From assembly GCF_045679555.1 (NCBI RefSeq), contig NC_092087.1, forward strand, positions 79,601,305-79,665,304: a stretch of DNA of 64,000 nt, read 5' to 3'. A program made the position numbers and the translations under genes. Under the pieces are notes generated by a model. That model made no database searches, was not told the origin of the DNA, and saw only the letters and a program-made list of their open reading frames with translations. This document shows positions 34,046-44,439 of the stretch, piece after piece; within the stretch, counting starts at the first letter, position 1; every line of letters starts with the position of its first letter. The stretch comes from Salvelinus alpinus (taxonomy: Eukaryota > Chordata > Actinopteri > Salmoniformes > Salmonidae).

Positions 34046-35799
34046 CTAAAATCCATGTTTCTTGAGGAGTTCGCCCTCCTGTTCAAGGCCTGCGGCTCCT
34101 GCCGAGGCAAGGGCGCCTGCGGCTCCTGCCGAGGCAAGGGCTCCTGCCGAGGCAAGGGCTCCTGCCGAGGCAAGGGCGCCTGTGGCTCCTGCCGAGGCAA
34201 GGGCGCCTGTGGCTCCTGCCGAGGCAAGGGCGCCTGTGGCTCCTGCCGAGGCAAGGGCGCCTGTGGCTCCTGCCGAGGCAAGGGCGCCTGTGGCTCCTGC
34301 CGAGGCAAGGGCGCCTGTGGCTCCTGCCGAGGCAAGGGCGCCTGTGGCTCCTGCCGAGGCAAGGGCGCCTGTGGCTCCTGCCGAGGCAAGGGCGCCTGTG
34401 GCTCCTGCCGAGGCAAGGGCGCCTGTCGCTCCTGCCGAGGCAAGGGCGCCTGTCGCTCCTGCCGAGGCATTTGAACCAGATTCCGCACTTGATGAGGCAA
34501 AGTGGCCGGTTGCTTCACCTAAGTTATTTGGGCCAGTCGTGACGCTTGCTGAGGCATTGTGGGTGGCTGCTTCCGAGGCATTATGGGTGGCCGCTTGCGT
34601 GGCACTGTGTCCAGTTGCTTCCGCTGCCGAGGCATGGTGGCCAGTTGCTTCCGAGGCACCGTGGCCATTTGCTTCACCTAAGGCATTTAGGCCAGTCGTG
34701 ACGCTTGATGAAGCATTGTGGCCAGTTGCTTCACCTAAGGTATTTGGGCCAGTCGTGACGCTTGCTGAGGCATTATGGGTGGCCGCTTGAGTGGCACTGT
34801 GTCCAGTTGCTTCCGCTGCCGAGGCCCCTTGGCCAGCTGCTTCACCTAAGGTATTTGGGCCAGTTGTAGCGCTTGATGAAGCATTGTGGCCAGTTGTTTC
34901 AGCTAAGGTATTTGGGCCAGTCGTGACACTTGAAGCATATTGGCCAGCTGCTTCACCTAAGGTATTTGGGCCAGTCGTAGCGCTCGATGAAGCATTGTGG
35001 CCAGTTGCTTCAGCTAAGGTATTTGGGCCAGTCGTGATGCTTGCTGAGGCATTGTGGGTGACTGCTTCTGCTGCTAAGGCACGGGATCCGGTTGCTCCAC
35101 CTAAGGTATTTGGGCCGGTCGTGACGCTTGCTGAGGCATTGTGGGTGGCTGCTTCCGAGGCATTATGGGTGGCTGCTTGCGTGGCACTGTGTCCAGTTGC
35201 TTCCGCTGCCGAGGCACCGTGGCCCGCTGCTTCACCTAAGGTATTTGGGCCAGTCGTAGTGCTTGATGAAGCATTGTGGCCAGTTGCTTCAGCTAAGGTA
35301 TTTGGGCCAGTCATGATGCTTGCTGAGGCATTGTGGGTGACTGCTTCTGCGGCACGGGATCCAGTTGCTCCACCTAAGGTATTTGGGCCAGTCGTGACGC
35401 TTGCTGAGGCATTACGGGTGGCTGCTTCACCTGCCGAGGCACGGGAGCCGGTAGCTTCCGCTGCATTGTGGCCAGTTCTTTTTAATTGATTTTGGGGAAT
35501 ATATCTATAATTACCTACAAAAGAAAATAAAGTTTCAAATCGTAAAATGCCAGCATTTGAAGTTCTGCCATTTATACAGTGTTACTTTTACTGAATTAAA
35601 TGTGCAGAACAAAACACACCTTTAGGTGGAGGATAACAGGTTATCCCTCCAATTAGCAGGCAACAAATCCAAGAAATTCTAAATAAAAATAAAAACATCC
35701 TAGTCAGTTAAATACAGCTACCTGTAAAACATGGAAGACAAGGGAAACAAACTAGAGCCATACAACTTACCTCAAAGACATTTCAAAACTCACAGCCAT
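34046..35799 (-). CDS. Repeat-protein gene 3: secreted A/S/T/G-rich protein in a switched reading frame
   Basis: Exons 35771-35799, 35620-35678 and 34046-35514 join in frame (phases 2 and 1, GT/AG) into about 518 residues. The signal peptide [20 protein letters not shown] ends near GGITC. After [12 protein letters not shown] the frame runs through 57-bp units with the peptide core [16 protein letters not shown], then 27-bp units giving GATGALASA, and stops after LLKKHGF. Thirteen N-A-S sequons are visible. The same DNA is homologous to the Q/P/W repeats of genes 1 and 2, but there the protein uses another frame. Here that frame reads [18 protein letters not shown] from just after the [11 protein letters not shown] stretch and is closed by a TAG in most 57-bp units. 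The family's conserved C-terminal tail lies beyond the stop, in other frames (33,790-34,045), with a 2-nt and a 1-nt indel. The product is either a new glycoprotein-like protein or an open frame in a pseudogene. Confidence 0.6.
34085..34470 (-). repeat. 27-bp tandem array in gene 3
   Basis: About 13 units of 27 bp, plus two shortened ones near 34,140-34,165. The minus-strand frames read [18 protein letters not shown] or RRPCLGRSH. No frame on either strand contains a stop, so ORF length here carries no coding information. Confidence 0.95.
34480..35470 (-). repeat. 57-bp diverged tandem repeat in gene 3
   Basis: Units are mostly 57 bp with variants that lose or gain blocks of whole codons. 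Unit DNA aligns with the 60-bp unit of gene 1 after one 3-nt gap. The spliced frame gives [16 protein letters not shown]-type peptides; the ancestral frame gives [12 protein letters not shown] then stop. Confidence 0.88.
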
Positions 35800-35941
35800 T
35801 TTTCTCATCAAACCTCAGTATTCAGAACTAATGGTAGCCAGAAGCCTTACCAGGAGATCCCTGATATTTTATCTGATTGTCTTTTAGCTGTGCCTTACAA
35901 AGGAATCATAGACCCTTCTAATCTGGCTGGTTAATTAAGTA

Positions 35942-35947
35942 CATCTG
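35942..35947 (-). promoter_or_regulatory. E-box upstream of gene 3
   Basis: CAGATG on the minus strand, 143-148 bases upstream of the ATG. It occupies the place where gene 1 has CAGCTG and gene 4 has CAGGTG, next to the shared 'ttaattaac/agaagggtct' promoter block. The regulatory role is inferred. Confidence 0.35.
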
Positions 35948-36189
35948 CAAGCCACTGAACATAATTTCCATTGGTCCAATTTCCCAATTGAGATTAGGTG
36001 CGCTTGATTTCATTCAGCTGGTGTGCTGGAGGGTTTGCGCTTCATGGACAAATCCAATGGTTTTAAAGAGTGAACTCTACCTACCCATTGCACTGGGTGA
36101 GCTTAATCAAGTGCACCTTTATTTCATGCTAATTAAGATCCTGCCAGGGGCTTTTGCAGGTGCAACCTCAGTGGTCCGGTAGAAGTGTG

Positions 36190-38130
36190 TTGTGCAAAAA
36201 TATATTTTAGATTTTTCAAAGTAGCCTCACTTTGCCTTGATTACAGCTTTGCACACTCTTGGCATTCTCTAAACCAGCTTCATCTGGAATGATTTTCCAA
36301 CAGTCTTGAAGGAGTTCCCACATTTGCTGAGCACTTGTTGGCTGCTTTTCCTTCACTCTTTGGTCCAACTCATGCCAAACCATCTCAATTGGGTTGAGGT
36401 CGGGTGATTATGGAGGCCAGGTCATCTGATGCAGCACTCCATCACTCTCCTTCTTGGTCAAATAGACCTTACACAGTCTGGAGGTGTGTTGGGGTCATTG
36501 TCTTATTGAAAAACAAACGATAGTCCCACTAAGCGCAAACCAGATGGGATGGCGTATAGATACAGAATGTTGTGGTAGCCAGTGTACCTTGAATTCTAAA
36601 AATATCACAGACTGTGTCACCAGCAAAGCACCCCTACACCATCACACCTCGTCCTCCATGATTCATGGTGGGAACCAGACATGCGGAGATCATCCGTTCA
36701 GCTACTCTGCATCTCACAAAGACACGGCGGTTGGTCTTGTTTTGGTTACTACATGATTCCATATGTGACTCACCACATTCGGTCTTATGTAGTAAAATGT
36801 GAAATGGTGTTTTTTTTTTACATCTGCTAAAAGTAGAGACTCAGAGCTACAAAATGGTATATCATATACGGCATTTGAGGAACAATGGGAAAGTACTTCT
36901 GCTTTGAAAGTTGATCAACATTTAATCTCACTTTTGAGAAAATCCCCTTTGAATGTTTTGGTATCTAGTTTAGAGCTCTTCTTTGTCTACACCCATTCAG
37001 CATCGTTCACACCCTCTTAATAAGCTTTAGCCCCACCCATCTTGTTTCGCTTTCAGAGCACACACTTGACGCTCTGGCCGATGATTTGTTTACCTCTGGA
37101 TAACATGAAAACAGCCTAACCAGTTCTGCTGAATACAATTTCATGACTCTTTCTTGCAGACGTTTACTGACACCGGCCATATTCAACGGGTGTTGTACAC
37201 ACGTCACGTAGCGTTAGCTAACGAGCCAGCCAGCTAACGTCAGCTAGTTAAACAATGAACAAAGTGGCAACAATGCCACAGTGCTGGGAGCTAACCAACC
37301 AGGTCCAATGTTAGCTAGCTAACATTAGGCTCTAACTAGACAAGCAAACGGCTCTGGGAAACAAATAATAACGTCAGCTAGGGAACCAGCCAGCTAACAG
37401 TACACTTTAGCGTGAAATGAAACCACTTTGTCAAAATTAGAAATGTGTCATATCTGAAAATGTAGTTAGCTAATGCTAGACTATAAACATACATCATGGA
37501 CGCATCTCCCTGTCATGAATGCCATACCACGGTTGCACGGTTTGAAGATGTAATCCGGAGACAGGTGTTTTCTCCATCTCTTTAGCTATCATACTCTAAT
37601 TCCACTGATTTTCTCCAGAAAACGGAGAGCAACACTTATGCAGCTCCACTATACAAAACTTTTTTTTTAAAGCGGCGTTCGACAGGATTACCAAAACAGA
37701 CTGACGAGCTCAACTAGACAGACAACTTCAATGGCAGACCAATCCGAACTCCTCTCTCTGCATGTCCAGCCCACTCATTATCTCAGACAATCATGGCTAG
37801 TGAGAAGTTTGCTTACTTTTACTGTGGCTTAACCAGCAAGGCTCATAATTTAACAATTGTATTTGTATTTACAGATGGCATACATGTTTGTTATTAAGGC
37901 AGATGAAAGTTCACATGTTCGAGAAGGAATTTGCCAAAAAACGCATTTTGATTTTTACGTTCAAACGGCTCTCCTGTGAAGTCGTGACTTGCGACATACG
38001 CCTAGTTTCCTGAATCGGGTCACATATGTGTTATTTCATAGTTTTGATGTCTTCACTATTATTCTACAATGTAGAAAATAGTAAAAATAAAGAAAACCCT
38101 TGAATGAGTACGTGTGTCCAAATTTGAGTG
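36190..38130 (+). mobile_element. Tc1 element fragment interrupted by an inserted element
   Basis: 36,190-36,767 is part of a fish Tc1 family ('gcacactcttggcattctct', 'caattgggttgaggtcgggt', 'cagatgggatggcgta'), and 38,023-38,130 is its right end ('ttatttcatagttttgatgt', 'cccttgaatgagta'). The central transposase part is deleted. A copy with the same structure is at 52,575-54,505. Confidence 0.82.
36768..38022. mobile_element. hAT-like non-autonomous element inside the Tc1
   Basis: A 1,255-bp insert flanked by CATATGTG (36760-36767 and 38023-38030). The 8-bp duplication fits hAT. The termini read tgactcacc... and the complement of ...cgggtca. The core holds 'gttagctagctaac' blocks common in fish non-autonomous hATs. 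The small ORFs at 36,799 and 37,007 are not credible genes. The paralogous copy is at about 53,130-54,395. Confidence 0.72.
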
Positions 38131-38431
38131 CTACTGCATGGTAGACAAGAGATTGTCCGAGAACACAGAATTTACATTGTTTACATAAAAGCAGACCATT
38201 GAATGCATATACAATTTCATCCCGTGTCATGAGTCTTTGGTCAAACAGGCATGTAGACCCAAGCTTTTATTTTGAACAACCTGTAGCGAAGGTGAAAAGA
38301 TTAGAAAACCAAAGAATTAACTGAACAGTAGTCATTTTTACTACCGAATGCACACCACCTGTTCTCAATTAACAAGCATTGGACACGAGAACCAATATCT
38401 CAGAGACAAGGCATTTTTGAAAGTAAAATTA

Positions 38432-38437
38432 TTTATT
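38432..38437 (-). terminator. Gene 2 polyadenylation signal
   Basis: AATAAA on the minus strand, in the context tcAATAAAtaattttac, in line with gene 1. Confidence 0.75.
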
Positions 38438-38588
38438 GATTCCATCATGCTAGAGCAGCAAGAGCACCAGCAACTTCCTGGTCGAAACAAAAACAGATAG
38501 AAATGTAAAATGTGTAAGCAACACAGAATGTTAAGTAACCAATGTCAAAAACATTTCTCACCATTAGAGCTTCTAGAGGATGAATCCA

Positions 38589-41312
38589 TTACATTTTCCT
38601 GTTGATAGATCTATGGTTAGTACAAAGGACTTCCAATTCAGAGCAAAGTTCAGAGCAGGTTAAAGTTGCCCATTACCTTTCAGAATCCTTCACTAGTGGT
38701 GGATATATGCTTGGTTCACCAATGCCAACATAACTGTCCTTGGGAGCACTTCCACTGTCAACAGGCATAGCCTCCCTAGGAGTGTATTGGGTTTGGGAGA
38801 AGACAGTTCTGCCATTCTCGTAGTGTGATTTGGAACTGTAGGAATAGATTGGGATGACACCAGACTGTTCAACAATGCTGGCCTGAGAGCTACCAGAGGC
38901 ACCATCTTCAGTGCTTTCGTGGTGCTTCTGGACCATTTTAGCTGGATACCACACGTCGTGAGGCTGCTGGGGCATAGGGGCCGATTGCTTCTGTGCCAGA
39001 TGCCACACTTGCTGAAGCATGGCAGCCGGTTGCTTATGCTGCTGGGACGTTTGAGCCGTTTGCCACAGTTGTTGGGGTATGCCAGTCAATTCCTTCTGAG
39101 GTAGATGCATAGGGGCTGGTTGCTTCTGGGAAAATTGAGCTGGATGCCACACTTGCTGAGGTGGCTGGGGAATGGCGGTCAGTTCAATTTGCTGCTGCGG
39201 TTCAGCGGCCGGTTGCTTCTGCAGCTGGGACTTTTGAGCTGGATGCAACACGTCTGGGGGCATGGTGGCTGGTTGCTTCTGCAGCATGGTGGCCAGTTGT
39301 TTCTGCAGCTGGGGCATTTGAGCTGGATGCAACACGTCCGGGGGCATGGTGGCTGGTTGCTTCTGCAGCATGGTGGCCAGTTGTTTCTGCTGCTGGGGCA
39401 TTTGAGCTGGATACCATGCATGCTGGGGTGGCTGGGGAATGGTGGTCAGTGCTATTTGCTGCTGAGGTTCAGCGGCCGGTTGCTTCTGCAGCTGGGGCTT
39501 TTGAGCTGGATACCATGCATGCTGGGGTATAGCTGTTGGTTGTTTCTGCAGTAAAAGCATTGGGGCCAGTTGCTGTTGGGGCATTTGAGCTGGATACCAC
39601 TCTTGCTGGGGCATGGCGGTCAGTTGCTTCTGTGGTAAAGGCATTGAGGCTGGTTGCTTCTGCTCCTGGGGAAATTGAGCTGGATGCCACACTTGCTGAG
39701 GTGGCTGGGGAATGGTGGTCAGTGCTATTTGCTGCTGAGGTTCAGCGGCCGGTTGCTTCTGCAGCTGGGGCTTTTGAGCTGGATACCATGCATGCTGGGG
39801 TATAGCTGTTGGTTGTTTCTGCAGTAAAAGCATTGGGGCCAGTTGCTTCTGCTCCTGGGGAAATTGAGCTGGATGCCACACTTGCTGAGGTGGCTGGGGA
39901 ATGGTGGTCAGTGCTATTTGCTGCTGAGGTTCAGCGGCCGGTTGCTTCTGCAGCTGGGGCTTTTGAGCTGGATACCATGCATGCTGGGGTATAGCTGTTG
40001 GTTGTTTCTGCAGTAAAAGCATTGGGGCCAGTTGCTTCTGCTCCTGGGGAAATTGAGCTGGATGCCACACTTGCTGAGGTGGCTGGGGAATGGTGGTCAG
40101 TGCTATTTGCTGCTGAGGTTCAGCGGCCGGTTGCTTCTGCAGCTGGGGCTTTTGAGCTGGATACCATGCTTGCTGGGGTATGGCGGTCAGTTCCTTCTGC
40201 CGCCGAGTTGCAGCGGCTTGTTGCTTCTGGACCATTTTAGCTGGATACCAGACATCGTGAGGCTGCTGGGGCATGGGGGCCAATTGCCACACTTGCTGAA
40301 GCATGGCAGCCGGTTGCTTATGCTGCTGGGGCATTTGAGCGGATTGCAACAGTTGTGGCGGAATGGCGGTCAGTTCCTTCTGCGGTTGATGCATAGGGAC
40401 TGGTTGATTCTGGGGAAATTGAGCTGGATGCCACACTTGCTGAGGTGGCTGGGGCATGGCAATCTGCTGCTGAGGTTCAACGGCCGGTTGCTTCTGCTGC
40501 TGGGGCTTTTGAGCAGGATACCACACTTGCTGGGGCATGGCAGTCAATTGCTTTAGCAGCATTTGAGCTGGATGCAACACTTGCTGAGGTTGCTGGGTTA
40601 TGGCGGCAGGTTCCTTCTGCTGCTGAGGACCAGTAGCTGGTTGCTTTTGCTGCTGGGGAATTTGAACTGTATACCACACTTGCTGAGGTAGCTGGGGTAT
40701 AGAGGCCTGTTCCTTCTGATGCTGAAGTACAGTAGCTGGTTGATTCTGGGGCATTTGAGCTGGATACAACACTGCTTGAGGCTGCTTAGGATAACTGGCC
40801 GGTAGAGTCTGCTGTTGGGTCATGGCGGCCGGTTGCTTTTCCTGCAGGGGCATTTGAACTGGATACAACATTTTCTGAGGTGCCTGGGGCATGGGGGCCA
40901 GTTGCTTTTGCAGGATGGCAGCCAGATGTTTCTGTTGCTCTTCGGTCAGCTGCGCTTGTAAGGGAGCTGTTGGAGAGTTGTAATTACCATATCCTTTAGA
41001 CCTAAGTGAGCCTGCATAGAGCCATGCGGCATCAGAACCTGGTGCAGGACTCCCATCACCTAGGTTAGAATAAAGTAAAGTAAAATGCCAGCCTTTGAAG
41101 TCATTGGAACCACAACTACTATTTGAAATGAATGTGTAGAAACTCACTTGATGTAGAACAGGTTATCCCTCCAATTAGCAAGTAACAAAGCCAAGAAACT
41201 CTTAAGGGGGAAAAATATTGTTATAAACATAGCTACCTGAAGGACAAGGGAAACAAACTAGATCAATACTTTCAAAAACCTACCTGAAAGCGATTCCAAT
41301 TATCACAGCCAT
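38589..41312 (-). CDS. Repeat-protein gene 2: intact secreted Q/P/W-rich repeat protein
   Basis: This is the best-preserved member; I cannot name it. Coding exons are 41284-41312, 41148-41200, 38677-41059 and 38589-38598 (phases 2, 1 and 2). The short last intron has GT, a TACTAAC branch site and CAACAG. The product is about 824 residues. MAVIIGIAFRVSWLCYLLIG is a signal peptide, with likely cleavage after GGITCSTSS. Residues about 30-60 form a conserved module (DAAWLYAGSLRSKGYGNYN). Residues about 60-740 are Q/P-rich repeats with cores QQVWHPAQMPQQ and KQPAAEPQQQIALT, including a 63-residue block present three times. The last about 78 residues are a non-repetitive tail (IYSYSSKSHYENGRTVFSQ, YTPREAMP, GEPSIYPPLVKDSER). 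There is no transmembrane segment after the signal and almost no cysteine. Such Q- and K-rich repeats are good transglutaminase substrates in egg-envelope and other structural proteins; that role here is only a guess. If the last intron is kept, the protein ends ...DSER; if spliced, ...DSERKM. Confidence 0.82.
39470..40180 (-). repeat. 189-bp higher-order repeat in gene 2
   Basis: A 189-bp (63-codon) block containing KQPTAIPQHAWYPAQKPQ and QQQIALTTIPQPPQQVWHP occurs three times in direct succession, with a fourth shorter relative upstream. Spacing of matching points (39,809 to 39,998) is exactly 189. Confidence 0.85.
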
Positions 41313-41366
41313 TTTCCACCTCAAAACCTCCACAGTAATCAGAACTGGCAAGCTTTTTGGTTCCTC

Positions 41367-41420
41367 CTTTAAATCAAATCCCAGACCCTTCTAATGTCAT
41401 TGGATAATTAAGGACAGCTG
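41367..41420 (-). promoter_or_regulatory. Gene 2 putative core promoter
   Basis: It holds a TATA-like ATTTAAAGG (41367-41375), the shared block 'agaagggtctgggattt', and an E-box CAGCTG at 41415-41420, about 103-108 bases upstream of the ATG. Confidence 0.42.
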
Positions 41421-41733
41421 TAAGCCCCTGAACTACATTTGAGTCCTAATTCCAAATTGACCCCTAAATCCTTCACCCTGGACTAAACACTTCTGTGAAT
41501 CAGAAATGATTGAATAGGTATAAGCAATATGGCCACAATTGCATCCAGCCTATCAGAAGGCAAGGTGAAGCAATTTCCATATTGCTTTAACCTATCTGAT
41601 CGTTTCAAATGCCCATAAGTGACTAAGTGGTAGGTGTAGGGGCTAGGGGTTGATTTGGAATTCAGAAATTTACTCAGGTGTGGTTGATTCTCTAATTGAG
41701 TTCCTGACAGGTTTGACAGCCCTTACTCTAAAG

Positions 41734-41924
41734 CACACTTCAAACTCATTACACGGAGGGCCAAGTGTCTGTGGGTTTTCGTTCCTTCCTTGTACTTGAT
41801 TGCTGAATTAAGGCCACTAATTACTCCCCTCACCTACAGTAGTTGTCTAGGTCTTAATTGAAAGTTTAAAAAAACTAAAACCTACAGACACTAGACCCTC
41901 CATGGAATGAGTTTGACACCCCTG
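41734..41924. mobile_element. hAT-type MITE (paralogous copy)
   Basis: The same element, ends and CTCTAAAG flanks (41726-41733 and 41925-41932) as at 21,082-21,269. It is inherited with the duplicated block, not an independent insertion. Confidence 0.88.
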
Positions 41925-41929
41925 CTCTA

Positions 41930-43440
41930 AAGTTGGAAACAAATTTTGTCTTGGCACTTCATTGATCGGTTGAAATTATTGCTTGTACAAAATTCACTTG
42001 GTTCATTTGAAGATTAGAGACTAAATGAGCAGTTAGGCACCATTATTTTACACGGCCTTCTTTTAAACAGTGTGTTTCATTCAGCATAGCAACAGTAGAT
42101 GGTTAACATGTTTCAGTTGCACATAGTGCAACATCTTGGACAAATTCTGAATTGACAGACGCCAATTAAACACTCACATTATGCAAACACACCACATACA
42201 TATGCTTTTGATGATCTGAGTCTTTAATTTTTCAGACGCAAACATATAGTAGGGCTCGTTTGAGTGGCAGGGATAAAGCAACTGACTGTAGACCAAAGTC
42301 AAGAAGTAAAGTCAGGAGAGGTGCATTTGCAGAAACTTGGAGTTTCTGCAGATTTTTGTAAAGTTTATGCAGTCGACATATAGACTCAAGTCGGAAATGT
42401 TTCATCCCCAGAACGCAACACACTTTGAAAGGCGGTGACCAACAAATGTCACCGACTTGACAATAGTGATCAGCTCAAAGGTGCCCACTATCTCCATAAA
42501 ATGTCTCCCTCGTGTGGATGAAATAAAACACAAGACAACTACCCATCTCATCATCCTCTGACCGTCTACCCTCCTTTGTGGAAGCATTTTTTTCCAATGT
42601 TGTCTCAACTTTGATTGCAGTACACATCCACAAACACATACACATACACTCGAATGCAACTGTTTAGATAGCTATGCATATATCTCCAGCCCGCTTAAAT
42701 CTGCCAAAGTGTTTTCCCTATTCAGACTGGTGGTACCGCTTTGCATTCCATCTCTGATAATTATACTTGATTTCAAGTCTGTGCCTTGAAAATTCCAATC
42801 TCCTTTTCTTCTCCTGTCTCTTTCAGCACAGCAGGCAGACATTCTGTTCTTTTATATTCACCCCAAGTGCTCCAATCCTTCTTTACTTTATTGTACGGCC
42901 CTTAATGTCTAGAAATCTGCACTAACTCCCCTCTTCCACTGCTGTAGGCTGGCCTACTATAACGCAAATGTATGTCACTTAAATCAGACCTGGGTTCAAA
43001 TACTATTTAAAATATTTCAATTAATTTCAAATACTTTGAATGTAAGTATTCTGATCTTTTATTTGAAAACATAAGTAGTTAAATGTTTTGACGTATTTTG
43101 AAATACACTTGGAAAGTGTTTGAAAAACTCAAATTCACACACTCAAATACACTCCAATGCAATTAAATAAGTATTTGAAAACTGTCAAATAATACAATTT
43201 GTATTTTAACCCGTATATTTTAACCCAGATACTGAAATAGTCTGCACTTAAATGTAGCATTTGCATGAAAATACACAAAGATGTATTGTACTGTAGTATA
43301 CTATATCATATTCTATTGTAGTTGCTGTTTCTTTGTGATTGCATTTGAAATCCTCAACTGTTCTTTTTTCTGAAGACAGATTCCACTTCTTCTTTCTCTG
43401 TTAGACCCTCCAGGCCCTATTATCTCTCCCTCGGGCATGA
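41930..43440. repeat. Spacer block copy U3 (upstream of gene 2)
   Basis: Paralogous to U2 (21,290-23,140) and U1. It contains an inverted-repeat element whose right end is partly deleted near 43,235. A deletion at about 43,423 joins 'ccaggccctatt' to erp27 exon sequence. No independent gene is seen. Confidence 0.72.
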
Positions 43441-43771
43441 GCCATTTCATGTCTGACACACCGTCCAATGAATCAATTTACAAATTCAATTCAAGCTGCA
43501 ATTAAAGAGTTGATTCAAAATAACTTGTTCCAAATGGTGGATTAGGGACATTATCTTAAGATCTGAATCAAATAGCCAATATAATAGAGGTTTTGGTGAG
43601 TCGCTCTTTTCAGGTCCAGTAGCTGCTTGCCTGCTCTCACCTTTTCAACAAACTCTGGGGCCAGAGCTCCTGACCTAGCCGGTCCTTGAGCACTTCATAG
43701 TCACCACTCCCCCTGTTGATGAAGAGCAGGATGTGCCCCTTCACCTCTGACTGGTACAGACCCACTGCTGT
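43423..43771 (-). pseudogene. erp27: erp27 exon relics
   Basis: 43,641-43,771 copies the 126-nt erp27 exon (TAVGLYQSEVKGHILLFINR) but is 131 nt long. Five extra bases after the Leu-Gly codons shift the frame. 43,423-43,470 is a cut-down piece of the next exon (MSDMKWLMPEGE). Both keep acceptor-like sequence. Not functional. Confidence 0.87.
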
Positions 43772-43959
43772 CTGTGTGAGAGAGAAAGAGAAAAATAAAA
43801 AGAGAGAGAGCGAGTGACGAAGAGAAAGACAGAGGTGTGGGAAATTGATATCAAAATAGGCATGTGACAGTACATTAACTGTCTGTAGGTATAGTCTGGT
43901 TATATGACTGAACATGAAAGGCTAATAATACAAAGATGTGATGCCAAGGTGTAGTTTTA

Positions 43960-44335
43960 ACAAGTAACAAGTTGCAGTTTTAACAAGTGTAAATTTGCTG
44001 TCCAGGTATTTGTAATGCGAGTCAAGCAGGTGATTTCTGATGGAAATTTTGGACGGTTGCTTCTGCCGAGTCATTGTGGACGGTTGCTTCTGCTGAAGAG
44101 GCATGCGAGCCCGCTCCTTTTGTTGCTGGGACATAGGAGCAGGTTCCTTTTAATGAAGTGTGGAGAATATATCTATAATTTAACAAAGACAAAAAACAAA
44201 GACAAAAAGTTCAAAATAGTAAAATTCCAGAATTTGAAGTCATTGGAACTATACAAAAGCTGTTTTTTTTCAACTTAATTAGTTTGTGTATAACAAACAG
44301 CTTTAGGTGTAGGATAACAGGTTGTCCCTCCAATG
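43960..44335 (-). pseudogene. Chimera of erp27 intron and a repeat-protein gene fragment
   Basis: On the minus strand, exon 2 of a gene 3-like copy (44,300-44,330, donor lost, exon 1 missing) and the start of exon 3 (NYRYILHTSLKG; ancestral frame EPAPMSQQQKERARMPLQQK) run straight into erp27 intron sequence at about 44,043 ('gcaggtgatttctgatgg'). This is a deletion or unequal-exchange junction between two neighbouring genes. Confidence 0.8.
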
Positions 44336-44439
44336 AATAGATCAATTGAAGGTCAGCATTCTCATAATATGCAGTTAGTGAATGATTTCAGCAACAGTAC
44401 TTGGTTTAGAAAAATGTAGATGTTCAAAGACGATCTGTT

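Noticed and set aside
34062-35489. Long plus-strand ORFs ([18 protein letters not shown] and similar) opposite genes 3 and 4
   Set aside because: They arise because 27- and 57-bp units lack stops in several frames. No splice sites, signal or conserved ends support them.
36799-37207. Small ORFs in the hAT-like insert as host genes
   Set aside because: They lie inside a non-autonomous element and are repeated with it at 53.2-53.6 kb; no homology recognised.
38589-41312. Assignment of the repeat-protein family to the P/Q-rich SCPP (enamel/bone) genes
   Set aside because: SCPP introns are all phase 0, whereas these are phases 2, 1 and 2; no SCPP-type exon 2 or phosphorylation motif was seen.
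38589-41312. Assignment to zona pellucida/choriogenin proteins
   Set aside because: No ZP domain or cysteine pattern is present; only the general Q/P-repeat character is similar.
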